Below, piece after piece: positions 54,184 to 62,959 of a stretch of DNA of 64,000 nt (position 1 is its first letter; each line of letters opens with the position of its first letter). A program made the position numbers and the translations under genes. The DNA is from Boudabousia liubingyangii (GTDB taxonomy: Bacteria; Actinomycetota; Actinomycetes; Actinomycetales; Actinomycetaceae): the NCBI RefSeq assembly GCF_001907245.1, contig NZ_MQSU01000003.1, positions 62,001 to 126,000 of the forward strand, written 5' to 3'. The notes under the pieces were generated by a model. It searched no databases. It saw nothing but the letters and a program-made list of their open reading frames with translations, and was not told the DNA's origin.

Positions 54184-55076
54184 TGACCCACTACCAGCCC
54201 CTCTTCGAACGCCTTAACCGCGCCGAAAGCAGTGCCGACCACCAAACTGAAGGCCACGCCCAAAACCAAGAGCAGGCCCAAACAAGCGAAGGCGCCCTGG
54301 TCCCCTTCGTCATGATCGGCGACCCCACCCCGGAAGCCTCCGTACAGGTCATCGACGCGCTCATCGCCGGAGGAGCGGACGCCCTCGAACTAGGCTTCCC
54401 CTTCTCTGACCCGGTAGCGGACGGCCCCACCATCCAGGACGCCCACCTACGCGCACTGGCGGCCGGCACCGACGCGGAAACCTGCTGGGACGTCCTATCC
54501 CAGGTCCGTGCCAAGCACCCCCAGGTGCCCATCGGCCTGCTGGTTTATGCCAACCTGCCCTTCAGCATGGGCCTTGAAGCCTTCTACCAGCGCTGCGCGG
54601 AAGTGGGCGTGGACTCGGTCCTGATCCCGGACGTGCCCACGCGCGAATCCGCCCAGTTCGTGGCGGCCGCTCAGGCGGCAGGCGTGGACCCGGTATTTAT
54701 TGCCCCGCCCCACGCTCGGGAAGATACCCTGGCGGCGGTAGGAGCCGCCTCGCGCGGGTACGTTTACGCGGTTTCCCGAGTCGGCGTGACCGGCGTGGAA
54801 CGGGAAGCCAGCACGGATGGTCTTTCCGAGGTCGTGCGCACCCTACGTGCCTACACGGACCTACCCGTCCTGCTGGGTTTTGGGATTTCTCGACCCGAGC
54901 ACGTACGTGCGGCTCTGGCCGCGGGCGCTGACGGGGCTATTACCGGTTCGGCTACCGTAAAACTAATCGCCCAGCACTGTGCGGACCTACCCGATGGGCA
55001 AGCCCCCGCAGACCTCACGCCCATGCTGAGCGAACTGACCAACTTTGTGCAGGAAATGAAAGCCGCAACCAAATAA
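54183..55076 (+). CDS. trpA: Tryptophan synthase alpha chain
   Basis: 297 residues, partner of the TrpB half of the upstream fusion, splitting indole-3-glycerol phosphate. VPFVMIGDPTPE near 41, catalytic Glu in ALELGFPFSDPVADGPTIQ near 63 with its Asp, YANLPF near 122, SRVGVTGVE near 200 and LLGFGIS near 230 are conserved, and the C-terminus (VQEMKAATK) matches enteric TrpA. About 20 hydrophilic residues (Glu/Gln/Ser) are inserted before VPFVMIGDP. Start overlaps the trpCB stop (TAATG), so the two are tightly coupled. Confidence 0.96.
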   Translation: MTHYQPLFERLNRAESSADHQTEGHAQNQEQAQTSEGALVPFVMIGDPTPEASVQVIDALIAGGADALELGFPFSDPVADGPTIQDAHLRALAAGTDAETCWDVLSQVRAKHPQVPIGLLVYANLPFSMGLEAFYQRCAEVGVDSVLIPDVPTRESAQFVAAAQAAGVDPVFIAPPHAREDTLAAVGAASRGYVYAVSRVGVTGVEREASTDGLSEVVRTLRAYTDLPVLLGFGISRPEHVRAALAAGADGAITGSATVKLIAQHCADLPDGQAPADLTPMLSELTNFVQEMKAATK

Positions 55077-55139
55077 GGCCAAGGGATCAAGCAAACCATA
55101 GAGACTAGCTAAGCCAAAGGTAAGCCAGAGGGACCAACC

Positions 55140-55859
55140 ATGTTTGAACTATTACCCGCCATTGATGTGATGCGAGGACGTTCCGTGCGACTACAGCAGG
55201 GGCAAACCCAGGGAGCACAAGCCGTGGGAGACCCACGTCTGACTTTCCAAGACTTTGTCCGTCAAGGAGCCCAGTGGGTACACCTAGTGGACCTAGATGC
55301 GGCCTTCGGGCGGGGCGATAACCGGGCCCTGCTGCAGGAGCTAATCGCGATCAGTCCCCTGCAAGTACAGATTTCAGGGGGCTTGAACTCGGCGCTAGAT
55401 TTGGACTGGGCCCTGACCACCGGGGCGGAACTGGTGAACCTCTCTGCGGTAGCCCTGCTGGGGCACCCGGACTGGCTTGAGCGAATCTTTAAGCACTACC
55501 CTGAACGACTAGCGGTAGCCCTAGATGTCCGGGATGGGCATGTGCGTCCCCGAGGAACTAAAACTGATCTAGGCCCCTGGGAACAGGTGGTAGAACAGTT
55601 AAACCAGCTGGGGTGCCGACGCCTGAACGTAACCGACGTGGAACGTGATGGAGCGCTAAGCGGGCCGAATCTAGAACTGCTTTCTCAGGTGTGCGCGAAT
55701 ACGGACGCGAAAGTAATTAGTTCGGGCGGGGCGGCCTCGTTAAGCGATATTGAGGACCTGAAAGCCCTGCAGCCGCAAGGCCTAGGTGGTCTGATTGTCG
55801 GTAAGGCCCTCTATGAGGGTAAGTTTGGGCTGCGCGAGGCGCTAGAAACCTGCCGCTGA
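55140..55859 (+). CDS. priA: HisA/PriA-family phosphoribosyl isomerase, probable TrpF-acting member
   Basis: 239 residues, (beta/alpha)8 isomerase. Catalytic Asp9 (LLPAIDV) and Asp166 (NVTDVERDG), Arg17, phosphate-binding SGG at 79-81 and SSGG near 194 are present, as is the PriA-like HLVDLDAAFGRGDNRALL block. Two positions usually fixed in bifunctional PriA differ: the Trp of RGRGW in loop 5 is Thr140 (RPRGTK), and the DGT after Asp166 is DGA (Ala172). It lies 63 nt after trpA behind AGAGGGA, in an operon lacking trpF, so PRA isomerase duty is the likely role; HisA activity may be reduced or absent. Confidence 0.8.
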   Translation: MFELLPAIDVMRGRSVRLQQGQTQGAQAVGDPRLTFQDFVRQGAQWVHLVDLDAAFGRGDNRALLQELIAISPLQVQISGGLNSALDLDWALTTGAELVNLSAVALLGHPDWLERIFKHYPERLAVALDVRDGHVRPRGTKTDLGPWEQVVEQLNQLGCRRLNVTDVERDGALSGPNLELLSQVCANTDAKVISSGGAASLSDIEDLKALQPQGLGGLIVGKALYEGKFGLREALETCR

Positions 55860-55867
55860 AGCTTTGC

Positions 55868-56953
55868 TTAGAGCCAGTCGCGCTTCTTGAATACGAAGTA
55901 CAGGGCGGTGGCTGACAGGAGCATTAGGCCGATTGCCCCCAGGTATCCGTAACGCCAGTGCAGTTCTGGCATGACGTCAAAGTTCATGCCGTAGATTGAA
56001 CCGATCAGGGTGGGAAGTAGCAAGATAGCACCCCATGAGGACACGGTTTTCATATCCTCATTTCGACGCTGATCCGCCAGGGTCGCGTTAACCTGCAGGA
56101 TCTGGGTCAGCAGGTCGCGGAAGTCTTGAATCTGGGCGACGGTGCGGGTCAAGTGGTCTTCTACGTCATCTAGGAAGGCCCGCAGGGCTTCGGTGATTTC
56201 CCGGCCGGTAAAGCCGTATTCTAGGTCTTCAATGATGTCTACCAAGGGGGTTAGTGCCCTTTGTAGTTCGATGACCTCACGGGTCAAACGGTAGATACGT
56301 TCGGGGGCTGCGGGGTCACCGGTGAACACCTGCATTTCAATCTCGTCAACGTCAGTTTGAATGCCGCGCGCTACCGGCATGGCCGCGTCAACCACGAAGT
56401 CGAGGAAGTGGTAAAGGACTGCTTCCGGACCGGCCTGGACCTGCTTTTTTGAGGGCAGCATCCGCCTATAGTTCCAGGTATTTTTTGCGGGGCAGTTCTT
56501 GCGGATGACGACGAATAGATTGTCCTTTTGGACGATGTGGAGTTCGGTGAATTCCACGAATTCTAGGTCGTCAATGTAGACGGGCCGGGATAGCACCATA
56601 AATAGGGCATCCTTGTGGTGTTCTAGCTTGGGGCGCTGACCACCAGCGATGAGGTCTTCCACCAGTAGGGTGGAGAGGTTTAGTTGCCCGGCGAAGCGAA
56701 TAATGTCTTCGGTGCTGGGCTTGTCAAGGAATACGATGCCTAGGCGTTCTTCGGGAAGGTTTGGGGTGTTAACGAACTCGTTGACGTCTCCGATGGTGTC
56801 CCAGTCGCAGGTGGGGATCGGGTCGCCATTGTTGTAGACGAACGCGGGGAAGCCTGCCGCGGTGCCGCCGGTGGCGGTAGAACCGGGGGTGGAGCTTACC
56901 CGTAGGGCGGGAACGGTACGTGGGGACCGATTGGGGTCTTTACGTTCGCGCAT
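55868..56953 (-). CDS. corA: Magnesium/cobalt transporter CorA
   Basis: Pentameric divalent-cation channel of 361 residues: a large cytoplasmic N-terminal domain, then two C-terminal helices (about 305-325 and 338-356) with the YGMNF signature between them (Gly-Met-Asn near 322-324). The first 35 residues are Ser/Thr/Pro-rich and variable. AAAGGAG precedes the ATG. Convergent with the trp operon, its stop 8 nt beyond the last trp-region gene. Confidence 0.94.
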   Translation of the reverse strand: MRERKDPNRSPRTVPALRVSSTPGSTATGGTAAGFPAFVYNNGDPIPTCDWDTIGDVNEFVNTPNLPEERLGIVFLDKPSTEDIIRFAGQLNLSTLLVEDLIAGGQRPKLEHHKDALFMVLSRPVYIDDLEFVEFTELHIVQKDNLFVVIRKNCPAKNTWNYRRMLPSKKQVQAGPEAVLYHFLDFVVDAAMPVARGIQTDVDEIEMQVFTGDPAAPERIYRLTREVIELQRALTPLVDIIEDLEYGFTGREITEALRAFLDDVEDHLTRTVAQIQDFRDLLTQILQVNATLADQRRNEDMKTVSSWGAILLLPTLIGSIYGMNFDVMPELHWRYGYLGAIGLMLLSATALYFVFKKRDWL

Positions 56954-57220
56954 CTTAGCTCCTTTAAGTTTCGGTATTGGTGACCGCCAGGTTTTGGCCC
57001 ACTGCCAGGCTGCTGCATTTTGGCAAAGTTTAGGTTTTCTTGCACCAATAGTCTAACGTCTTGCCCTAAATATGGGGAGTTGTGCCCGTTTGGGGGATTT
57101 ATATTGCTTCGCTTAGGTAGGATTCAACTATTAGATCAGGAAGCATAGTGTCGCCTGGGGCAGTATTTGTTGCCCGGCTTCTGTCGGCACCAGTGGTTTT
57201 GAAAGGCGAAGGTTGAGAAA

Positions 57221-58435
57221 GTGTTTGGGATCAGTAGTAGGTCTGGAAGTAGACGTGCTGCATTAGTAATGCTACTTGCGGGGCTAGTTGCAATGCCCCT
57301 TTCTGCCTGCAGTGCCAGCTGGGAACAGGTGGAAAAAAGCGAAAAAGTGATTGACCAACTAGCGGCACAAACTCCTTTTATTGAGAGTTACAAACATAAA
57401 CGGAGAGGCGATGGGTTCAATACGGGCCGCCAAGGTATGACCACCTTTAAGGTGAAGCCTGAAACAAGCGCCCAAGAGCTCAATGATTTTTTCAAAAAGC
57501 TAGGGGAAGAGGATTCAACTAGACGAAGTTATCACACTTTCACCATTGATCTGGGAGACAGTAAATCCATTTCTTTTCAATACAATGAAATTCCGCCCAA
57601 TGAAGAGTCCTGGCAGGCAGTCTTAGGGTTAAAGAGGACCTTTGACAGGGTGCATATTCGATTCGAAACGCAAAGCTTTGGGTTTGAGATCCAGGATGAA
57701 AATAGTATTGAGCGAACACAGAAGGTAATCGACTGGGTGAAGGTAAACCCAAGTCTTGAATTTTCTAGTTTTGAAAATTCTTCAAATAGTACTAGCGGTT
57801 TTGTTAATGCGGGCTCTGTCTCCAAGAAGGCAGAGACCGTGCCTAACCTTCAAGTCATTGATGACCTGAAGATATATCAAGAGGTGATACCGGGAGTGCC
57901 CAGTTTTGTGGACTTTTCTTATGCTTTCAACAAAAAAACACCTGATGAGCAGGTTCGGTTTTTCACCTTTGGTACCGAGGATCTTTTGGTGAATGGTCAG
58001 CCCCTGGCCCCTAGGATTTCAACACCTAGCCCCACCGCTGAACCGGTACGAAGATATCCAGCAAACGATCTGCGGAAAGCAAAAGAAATCGGCATTAAGT
58101 ATTGGAACACGGTGCCTACTGCGCTAGTAGCGCAGCAGTGCCAGCATGTTGCTCAGGCCTTTTTCGCTGTGTCAAGATCGAGCCAGGATTACGTTTGTGG
58201 ATCTGTTTACCATCTTGTGGCCAATAATCGTTGGGGAAGGTATTTCTGGAACTTGGAGGATGGCAAGCTAGCTGAACTCTACTATGTCGAGCCCGGTAGA
58301 GTAACTCAAGGTTTGAATAACCGGCTACCACTGCATGACCCACTGTCATTCGGAGAACAGCGAGTCCCAGATGATGTTCCGGGAGCCGCAGATCAGGACA
58401 AGCCTTTTGAGGATATGCCTACCGAAGAGAAGTAG
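57221..58435 (+). CDS. Lipoprotein of unknown function
   Basis: 404 residues with a lipoprotein signal (RRAALVMLLAGLVAMPLSAC, Cys about 30). The mature part has two repeated alpha/beta units of about 130 residues and no known motif. GTG start with AAGG upstream. Noticeably AT-richer than the trp region, as are the next two genes. The final 30 residues are acidic and probably disordered. Surface-exposed, role unknown. Confidence 0.75.
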   Translation: MFGISSRSGSRRAALVMLLAGLVAMPLSACSASWEQVEKSEKVIDQLAAQTPFIESYKHKRRGDGFNTGRQGMTTFKVKPETSAQELNDFFKKLGEEDSTRRSYHTFTIDLGDSKSISFQYNEIPPNEESWQAVLGLKRTFDRVHIRFETQSFGFEIQDENSIERTQKVIDWVKVNPSLEFSSFENSSNSTSGFVNAGSVSKKAETVPNLQVIDDLKIYQEVIPGVPSFVDFSYAFNKKTPDEQVRFFTFGTEDLLVNGQPLAPRISTPSPTAEPVRRYPANDLRKAKEIGIKYWNTVPTALVAQQCQHVAQAFFAVSRSSQDYVCGSVYHLVANNRWGRYFWNLEDGKLAELYYVEPGRVTQGLNNRLPLHDPLSFGEQRVPDDVPGAADQDKPFEDMPTEEK

Positions 58436-58444
58436 GATGATGCC

Positions 58445-58834
58445 ATGGCAATCAAAACTTTGACCGAATTTATGGACACGATTGAGCCGGGTCTACCCCG
58501 TGAGCGGGTAGCTGAGGTGATTAATTGGGTCCAAGAAACCTATCCTCAGTTGGAACTACGGATTGCGTGGAATCAGCCGATGTTCACTGATCATGGGACT
58601 TTTATTATTGGTTTTTCGGCAGCTAAGAAACATATGGCTATGGCTCCAGAGCGGCACACGATGATTCATTTTGAGTCAGAGCTGAAGGAGGGCGGAGTTG
58701 ACTTCGGAAAGATGTTTATTCGCCAGCCGTGGGCTAAACCTTTCGATTATGAACTTGCGGCTAAGCTGATTGACTACCAGATTGCCACTAAGCAGGACTG
58801 TCAAAGCTTCTGGCGTCCGAATCCGAAAGACTGA
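58445..58834 (+). CDS. DUF1801 (YdhG-like) protein
   Basis: 129 residues; a single soluble domain of the YdhG/YobT type, called a frataxin-like iron chaperone in Bacillus. Conserved segments LELRIAWNQPMFTDHGTFIIGFSAAKKHMAMAPE and FGKMFIRQPWAKPFDYELAAKLIDY match the family. Follows the lipoprotein gene by 9 nt. Whether it binds iron cannot be read from sequence. Confidence 0.83.
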   Translation: MAIKTLTEFMDTIEPGLPRERVAEVINWVQETYPQLELRIAWNQPMFTDHGTFIIGFSAAKKHMAMAPERHTMIHFESELKEGGVDFGKMFIRQPWAKPFDYELAAKLIDYQIATKQDCQSFWRPNPKD

Positions 58835-58877
58835 AGTAAGTACTGGGTACTAGTGAATTTACCTGAAGGGTAGAGTA

Positions 58878-59594
58878 ATGGATTTTATTGATGAGCTGAT
58901 TGAAACTTTGGTTGACCTCTTTTTCATGGGGTCAAGCAGAGATCGCCTGAAGGAAGATCCCAGTCTTGAGCATTCATATAGTAGTTTTTTCCCCTTTGGG
59001 CTGTTGGCGATGGTTGCCGGTTTACTATTTTTAAGTGCCGGCGGCGCAGCAGTTTTTCTGGGTAGTGATGATTCGGGTACTTCCTTAGCTGTGGGTCCGG
59101 TCAGTGGGACTTTGCTGGGATTCTCAGTGTTGTTTTTCCTGGTGGGTTTCTACTTATTATTCGTGCGTTTTGGTGTTACCAACGAAGTTTTGTGGCAAAG
59201 GAACATTTTTTCAAGGAAGCAGATAGCTTTCCATGAGATTGAAAAAATTTCTCATGCGCCGATTCAGGACATGGTTTCTTGGGGGACAACGCATACGGCG
59301 GTTTATCCGCGTTTTGTGGTTTCTTCAGCAGATCAAGAACTGACCATTAATGATGCGCAGAAGGACTATGGTTTAGCGCTCATCAGGATCATTGAAGAGC
59401 TTAATAAGCGACGTTTCCAGCTGGGTGAAGTCACCGCTTATGATCCAGGTTGGGAGCAGGAAGCTCAAAAATGGCGCCAGTTCTTGGGTGACGTGTTGTT
59501 ATCTGGACACCAGCGTTTTTATGAGCAGAATCCTGAGGCTGACCAGTATTTGAATCGGATCGTTATGGGCCTTCCCGGACAGGCAGATTCTTAA
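58878..59594 (+). CDS. Two-helix membrane protein with PH-like domain
   Basis: 238 residues: an amphipathic N-terminus, two helices (about 38-60 and 72-97), then a beta-rich cytoplasmic domain (VRFGVTNEVLWQRNIFSRKQIAFHEIEKISHAP) that resembles bacterial PH domains, and a C-terminal helix pair. No catalytic residues are evident. Third of three co-directional AT-rich genes after corA; ends before a strong terminator. Confidence 0.72.
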   Translation: MDFIDELIETLVDLFFMGSSRDRLKEDPSLEHSYSSFFPFGLLAMVAGLLFLSAGGAAVFLGSDDSGTSLAVGPVSGTLLGFSVLFFLVGFYLLFVRFGVTNEVLWQRNIFSRKQIAFHEIEKISHAPIQDMVSWGTTHTAVYPRFVVSSADQELTINDAQKDYGLALIRIIEELNKRRFQLGEVTAYDPGWEQEAQKWRQFLGDVLLSGHQRFYEQNPEADQYLNRIVMGLPGQADS

Positions 59595-59657
59595 GCGAAG
59601 CTTCGCTGATTTAGCGTAGTTCAGGTCTGTCTGTTTCTGGGAGGTTTTGAATTGTTT

Positions 59658-59694
59658 AAGCCCCGTATTCGGTTCGGAATACGGGGCTTATTTT
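59658..59694. terminator. Bidirectional terminator between membrane protein gene and tRNA-Gly
   Basis: AAGCCCCGTATTC / GAATACGGGGCTT, a perfect 13 bp stem with 6 nt loop, followed on the plus strand by ATTTTT. It also lies directly after the tRNA on the minus strand. Its GCCCCGTATTC core resembles that of the tRNA-Ser terminator. Confidence 0.85.
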
Positions 59695-59768
59695 TGGAGC
59701 GGACGACGGGAATCGAACCCGCGACAGCAGCTTGGGAAGCTGCAGTTTTACCATTAAACTACGTCCGC
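59695..59768 (-). tRNA. tRNA-Gly (anticodon CCC)
   Basis: Acceptor GCGGACG/CGTCCGC, D arm, anticodon arm GCAGC-TTCCCAA-GCTGC with anticodon CCC, T arm GCGGGTTCGATTCCCG (complement), discriminator T and encoded CCA. 74 nt including CCA. Confidence 0.95.
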
Positions 59769-59817
59769 AGTGGAAGTCTCTGGGAGACTTTCCTTGAAGA
59801 TAATAGTGGAGTTTTAC

Positions 59818-60453
59818 TTATTTTTCCACTTTAGCTTCGGTTTCTTTGCCCTTTTTACGGGTGTAGCTTAGGTAGCCGCCAACGCCGACTGCTAGGCCGA
59901 TAACTGCTGCTAGGGGGTAGGCGATCCAGCGGCTGAGGCCCCAGCTGCTTTGTTCTCCTTGTGCCTCTTTTTCGAGGATGGTTTCGGGAGTTTCACCGTT
60001 TTTGGTGTTGTCGCCTTCGCCTTCGGCGGTGGAGCGGGCTTCACCGGGTTTGCATTCTGTGTCCGTGAATTTTAGGACTTCACGGTTGACGGAGTATTCA
60101 TCGGCTTGTCCGGGGGCCGGGTTACTGATGCTGATGACGAGGATTGTTTGTGGGTCTGCGAATGAGACCCACCCTTCGACGGGTTCGCCGTTTACGCTGT
60201 AGGTTACGCCTTTGCGGTTTTCGAGTTTTACGCCGTCGTTTTCGGTGCCACAGTAGTCACGAGACCAGCGTTCGAAGTCGAAGCCGTCGGGCGCGTTGGT
60301 GTAGTTTTCTAGAACCTCATGGAGTGTCGGTGTAGTAGCTGGGCTTTCGGGTGTGTCCGCGTAGGCTAGGTTCGTCCCGAGGGAGCCTGCGAGGGCGATT
60401 GCACCTAGTGCTAGGAGGGGTCGGGTTTTGGGTGTCTTGTGGGACGATTGCAT
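59818..60453 (-). CDS. Secreted membrane-anchored surface protein
   Basis: 211 residues: signal peptide (KTRPLLALGAIALAGSLGTNLAYA), an extracellular domain with two Cys that may bridge (DYCGTEN near 68, DTECKPGE near 138), a short Glu/Gly stalk and a C-terminal helix (IAYPLAAVIGLAVGVGGYLSY) with a basic tail. No sortase motif. AAAGGAAAG precedes the ATG. Lies immediately downstream of, and on the same strand as, the LANTG protein gene, separated by a terminator-like hairpin. Function unknown. Confidence 0.78.
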   Translation of the reverse strand: MQSSHKTPKTRPLLALGAIALAGSLGTNLAYADTPESPATTPTLHEVLENYTNAPDGFDFERWSRDYCGTENDGVKLENRKGVTYSVNGEPVEGWVSFADPQTILVISISNPAPGQADEYSVNREVLKFTDTECKPGEARSTAEGEGDNTKNGETPETILEKEAQGEQSSWGLSRWIAYPLAAVIGLAVGVGGYLSYTRKKGKETEAKVEK

Positions 60454-60482
60454 GACTTTCCTTTGGTGGTTTTAGCTTCATA

Positions 60483-60518
60483 AGTCTGCCCCGATCTTGT
60501 TCAAGATCGGGGCAGACT
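60483..60518 (-). terminator. Hairpin between the two surface-protein genes
   Basis: AGTCTGCCCCGATCTTG and its complement form a stem of 15-17 bp with a very small loop, lying after the LANTG protein gene. No clear T tract; may reduce read-through into the next gene. Confidence 0.6.
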
Positions 60519-60557
60519 GTTTAAGTTGTTCCCTTACGGGAGTTTGGTGCTAGGAGC

Positions 60558-62405
60558 TCACTTGCGACGGCGAGCTGCAACTGCGCCAGCGCCAACCAGA
60601 GCGGTTAGAGCGGATAGGCCTAGTAGGCCCATGGCGTCAGCACCGGTGTTAGCTAGACCGTTGGTGCCCTTGGGGGCCTTGGCGGAAGGAGCCTTAGCAG
60701 CAGGCTTCTTGCCATCCTTGGCCGGAGCCTTGCCCTCGGGGGACTTAGCTTCGGGGGTCTTAGCTTCGGGGGTCTTAGCTTCGGGGGTCTTGCCATCTAC
60801 CGGCTTGGTGGTTTCCGGGTTCTTGGCTTCGGGGGTCTTACCGTTTTCGCCGGGGGCAACTGCAGTCTTGCAGGCTAGGGCTAGTTCGGAGACCGGGAAC
60901 ATAGCGGCCTTGGTGCCGTTTGCGAAGTATAGCTTGTCAGCCTTGGCAGCGTTCGAGCCGGTGACGCGGGAAGCGTCTAGGCGCATACCGATGTACTTGC
61001 CGTCAGCAGGACGTGCAACTAGGCTGGCAACTCCGGGGGTTAGCTTTAGTTCGGGAGCGTTGACTAGCTGACCCTTGGCGTTTAGTTCACCGATGCCGTA
61101 GCGGACTACGTTGGATAGGTCATCCTGGCGTAGCTTGAAGGATAGCATTTCCTTGCCATCAACACAGGTGGGCTTGATGCCGTAACGAGCGTCAACAACG
61201 ATGGCGTCAGCAGGCATTACTAGAGCAGTTTCGGTAACTGCTTCTACGCGAACCTGGCCGAGGTTTAGGGTAGCGGATAGGGTTTCGCCGCCAACCTTGG
61301 TGACCTTTAGTAGGTACTTGCCAGCATCGAAGGAACGAACGACAGGCTTGTCACCGGGCTTGAGGACTACGGTCTTCATAGCCTTTAGGCCGGTCTTAGC
61401 GTCGAATAGGTTGTATTCGTAGGTGACCTTCTTGCCGGGCTTTAGGGTTAGGTGGTAGCGGGTTACGCCATCACGGGTTTCCTTCTGGACGGAGAAGAGG
61501 GTTTCTAGCTGAACCTTAACTTCGGGGGCAACTTCGGTCAGGGTCGGAACCGGAACCTTCTTGGTTACGGGCTTCTTAACAACCTGGCCTAGGTTAACGT
61601 CAGCAGCTAGTAGAGCGCCGCCTACCTTCTGAGCCTTAACGGCGTACTTGCCAGCGTTGAAGTATAGGGTCTTGTCAGCAGCGCCAGCCTTTAGGGTAAG
61701 CGGGGTGGCAGCTAGCTTGCCGGTTGCCTTGTTGACGACGGTGTAAACCATGTCGTGGTTCTTGGTAGCCTTGAAGGTTAAGCCGTAGCGGTCACCAACA
61801 GAGGTGCTAACCGGTGCAGCAACCTTAACAAGAGCGTTGAATTCAACCTTTTCGTCGCCCTTAACGCCGGTAACGGTGGGAACCTTAACGTCGACGGTAA
61901 CCTCAGTTACCTTCTTCTTTGCGGTTTCACCATCAGGGTTCTTTAGGGTGGGATCGATAACGGGCTGAGTCTTTTCCTCGGTGGGAGCAGGCTTGGGAGC
62001 AGGCTTGGGAGCAGGCTTGGGAGCCGGGGTGGGCTCAGCAGGCTTGGGAGCCGGGGTGGGCTCAGCAGGCTTGGGAGCCGGCTTGGGAGCTTCCGGGGTC
62101 TTGACTACGCAGTTGTAGGCAACGTTACGGAAGGACACGCTGGACTTATCGTTCTCGCGGAAACCGAACTTGAAGGTGCCTTTGCCAACGGCAACCTTCT
62201 TGGCGACGCTGCTGGTCCAGGTCTTACCATCAAGGGAAATTTCACCAGCAGGGGTGGTGTAGGTTACAACCTGATTAGCATCGCAAGGAAGCGGATCGCT
62301 TGCGTGTAGTACGGGAGCTGCGAAAGCGGAGGCTGCAGTCAAGCCGCTTCCGAGCAGCGCTAGAGAAGCAACGGCAACGCCGATGCGCTTGGAGACCATG
62401 GTCAT
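60558..62405 (-). CDS. Large sortase-anchored surface protein with LANTG signal and tandem repeats
   Basis: 615 residues. A signal peptide ends near AFAAPV; a domain with two Cys (PLPCDANQ and VAYNCVV) follows. Next come Pro/Ala/Lys spacer repeats (APKPAEPTP and KPAPKPAP types), two tandem domains of about 105 residues (each ending GGALLAADVNLGQV or GGETLSATLNLGQV), a third related domain, a second repeat spacer (KTPEA units) and the anchor. The anchor is GLANTGAD, a hydrophobic stretch and RRRK, matching a LAXTG-type sortase signal. AAGGAG precedes the ATG. Likely adhesin or wall stalk; no enzymatic motif seen. Confidence 0.87.
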   Translation of the reverse strand: MTMVSKRIGVAVASLALLGSGLTAASAFAAPVLHASDPLPCDANQVVTYTTPAGEISLDGKTWTSSVAKKVAVGKGTFKFGFRENDKSSVSFRNVAYNCVVKTPEAPKPAPKPAEPTPAPKPAEPTPAPKPAPKPAPKPAPTEEKTQPVIDPTLKNPDGETAKKKVTEVTVDVKVPTVTGVKGDEKVEFNALVKVAAPVSTSVGDRYGLTFKATKNHDMVYTVVNKATGKLAATPLTLKAGAADKTLYFNAGKYAVKAQKVGGALLAADVNLGQVVKKPVTKKVPVPTLTEVAPEVKVQLETLFSVQKETRDGVTRYHLTLKPGKKVTYEYNLFDAKTGLKAMKTVVLKPGDKPVVRSFDAGKYLLKVTKVGGETLSATLNLGQVRVEAVTETALVMPADAIVVDARYGIKPTCVDGKEMLSFKLRQDDLSNVVRYGIGELNAKGQLVNAPELKLTPGVASLVARPADGKYIGMRLDASRVTGSNAAKADKLYFANGTKAAMFPVSELALACKTAVAPGENGKTPEAKNPETTKPVDGKTPEAKTPEAKTPEAKSPEGKAPAKDGKKPAAKAPSAKAPKGTNGLANTGADAMGLLGLSALTALVGAGAVAARRRK

Positions 62406-62563
62406 ATTAACTCCTTGAGTTTTATTGGTCGTATCTGATGATGGGCGATCAAGCCCTTGTGTCGTAGCCTATACTTTTCCGCCGCAAAGTGCCACCCCCA
62501 ACTGGTTTCAACTTGGTAACAAAATCGTGTCTTTAGCAGGAAATAATGTAAACCTACGATATT

Positions 62564-62959
62564 TTATGTGGCTGTCTGCTCGTGAAATCGATACCACATG
62601 GGCAATATTGTTTCTAAGTTAGTGCGCTCACCGGACGCGTTGACTAAATTTTCTTCTAAAGCCTGCTTCCAGACCAAGGTCCCGTCGCAAAGCCGAATCC
62701 AGGTGTGCATGTCACACTCCACCACTGCCGGTGGAGTACCGCGACGATGAGTCGTCCCAGAAAGAATCTGTACCGCCCCAGCCGGTGGAATCCGAATCTC
62801 CACCGCACGCCCCGGAAAACGCTCCGCCAGCTCCTCCAAACTAAAGCGAACCGCAGTCATCAGGGACTTAAGATCAGGTTCCTCTCCTTTATATATAAGG
62901 GAGGAAGATAAGGTAAAAGCCGCTTTCCCGGCCTCGTAATCAATCTTTCTTCTGGCCAT
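62564..62959 (-). CDS. Sterol-carrier-like family protein
   Basis: About 131 residues, the actinobacterial family annotated as 'sterol carrier family protein', beginning RRKIDYEAGKAAF and containing RFSLEELAERFPGRAVEIRIPPAGAVQIL and the conserved RRGTPPAVVECDMHTWIRLCDG, WKQALEENLVNASG. Function is unknown, probably a ligand-binding SCP2-like fold. ATG 62959 is favoured because TATGGT ends 6 nt upstream (leaderless pattern) and the family begins M-A/P-R-R. Cytoplasmic. Confidence 0.85.
   Translation of the reverse strand: MARRKIDYEAGKAAFTLSSSLIYKGEEPDLKSLMTAVRFSLEELAERFPGRAVEIRIPPAGAVQILSGTTHRRGTPPAVVECDMHTWIRLCDGTLVWKQALEENLVNASGERTNLETILPMWYRFHEQTAT

Noticed and set aside
61900-62100. Direct repeats resembling a short array
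   Set aside because: The repeats encode Pro/Ala/Lys spacers of a surface protein in frame; no spacers of constant length or cas genes, so not CRISPR.
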